Under the pieces are notes generated by a model. That model saw nothing but the letters and a program-made list of their open reading frames with translations. It was not told the origin of the DNA and searched no databases. A stretch of 43,772 nt of DNA from Helicobacter cetorum (GTDB lineage Bacteria; Campylobacterota; Campylobacteria; Campylobacterales; BB28): NCBI GenBank assembly GCA_022729755.1, contig DZAZ01000008.1, positions 1 to 43,772 of the forward strand. Direction: 5' to 3'. Positions 43,708 through 43,772 of this stretch are shown one piece after another; position 1 is the stretch's first letter; each line of letters begins with the position of its first letter. The position numbers and the translations under genes were made by a program.

Positions 43708-43722
43708 AGGTGTAATGTTATT

Positions 43723-43772
43723 ATGATAAGTAGAAATGTAAAAATAGACATAGTAGAAAGTTTAGAGGTGTT
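43723..43772 (+). CDS. Start of a plus-strand gene, truncated by the window edge (tentative)
   Basis: An ATG at 43723 opens a frame MISRNVKIDIVESLEV that runs off the window. The wording resembles the N-terminus of AAA-type ATPases with a DUF4143 C-terminus, which often begin M-I-x-R-x-I then I-x-x-S-L. Sixteen residues are far too few to be sure, and the ribosome binding site is weak. Confidence 0.3.
   Translation, partial: MISRNVKIDIVESLEV

Overview
This is an AT-rich window of tightly packed genes from a member of the Campylobacterota (Epsilonproteobacteria), most likely Arcobacteraceae. The evidence is the gene content: Campylobacter-type Mqo, an AddA/RecB-like helicase-nuclease, an ArsRS-like two-component pair, a CetA/CetB-like energy-taxis pair, many orphan histidine kinases and response regulators, and a CZB chemoreceptor. 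All placements rest on motif recognition; no database search was run.

Left block (1-7000, minus strand). One run of closely spaced genes reads nikK-like, nikL-like, mqo, mntA, hepT, addA-like, ccdA, then a decayed IS481-type transposase that starts directly after the ccdA stop. A 30-bp inverted repeat (7023-7052) lies between nikK and the divergent diguanylate cyclase.

Signalling block (7083-14302). A GGDEF protein and a radical SAM/SPASM protein (plus strand) meet an ArsS/ArsR-like pair (minus strand) tail to tail. tRNA-Phe(GAA) follows, then a hybrid histidine kinase and a receiver-kinase fusion.

Metabolic block (14323-22751). A biotin carboxylase subunit (PycA or AccC type) is coupled to a class II aldolase/SDR fusion on the minus strand. 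On the plus strand are an anchored coiled-coil protein with an OmpA-like end, a Dabb protein and MobA. They are followed by amtB-glnK (minus) and citrate synthase (plus).

Taxis and signalling block (22781-30108). It holds a cytoplasmic CZB chemoreceptor with a CheY-like regulator, a SapC-family protein, a 436-residue coiled-coil protein with a receiver-like end that I cannot name, a CetB/CetA-like pair behind cmoA and a small unknown gene, and an OmpR-type regulator.

Surface-glycan block (30092-40668, minus strand). Nine overlapping or nearly abutting genes read: capsule-type glycosyltransferase, neuA, zinc-ribbon methyltransferase, PhyH dioxygenase, neuB, neuC, MBOAT acyltransferase, SGNH-like partner, AsnB-like amidotransferase. 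NeuC-NeuB-NeuA give a complete route to a CMP-activated nonulosonic (sialic-type) acid. The other genes look like modification steps, and the combination is the best candidate here for an undescribed pathway. The cluster follows purL-thiE on the same strand. The right edge holds the first codons of another plus-strand gene.

No CRISPR array, riboswitch, intact mobile element or rRNA was seen. Apart from the pseudogene at 1-272, no gene-free stretch exceeds 300 bases.
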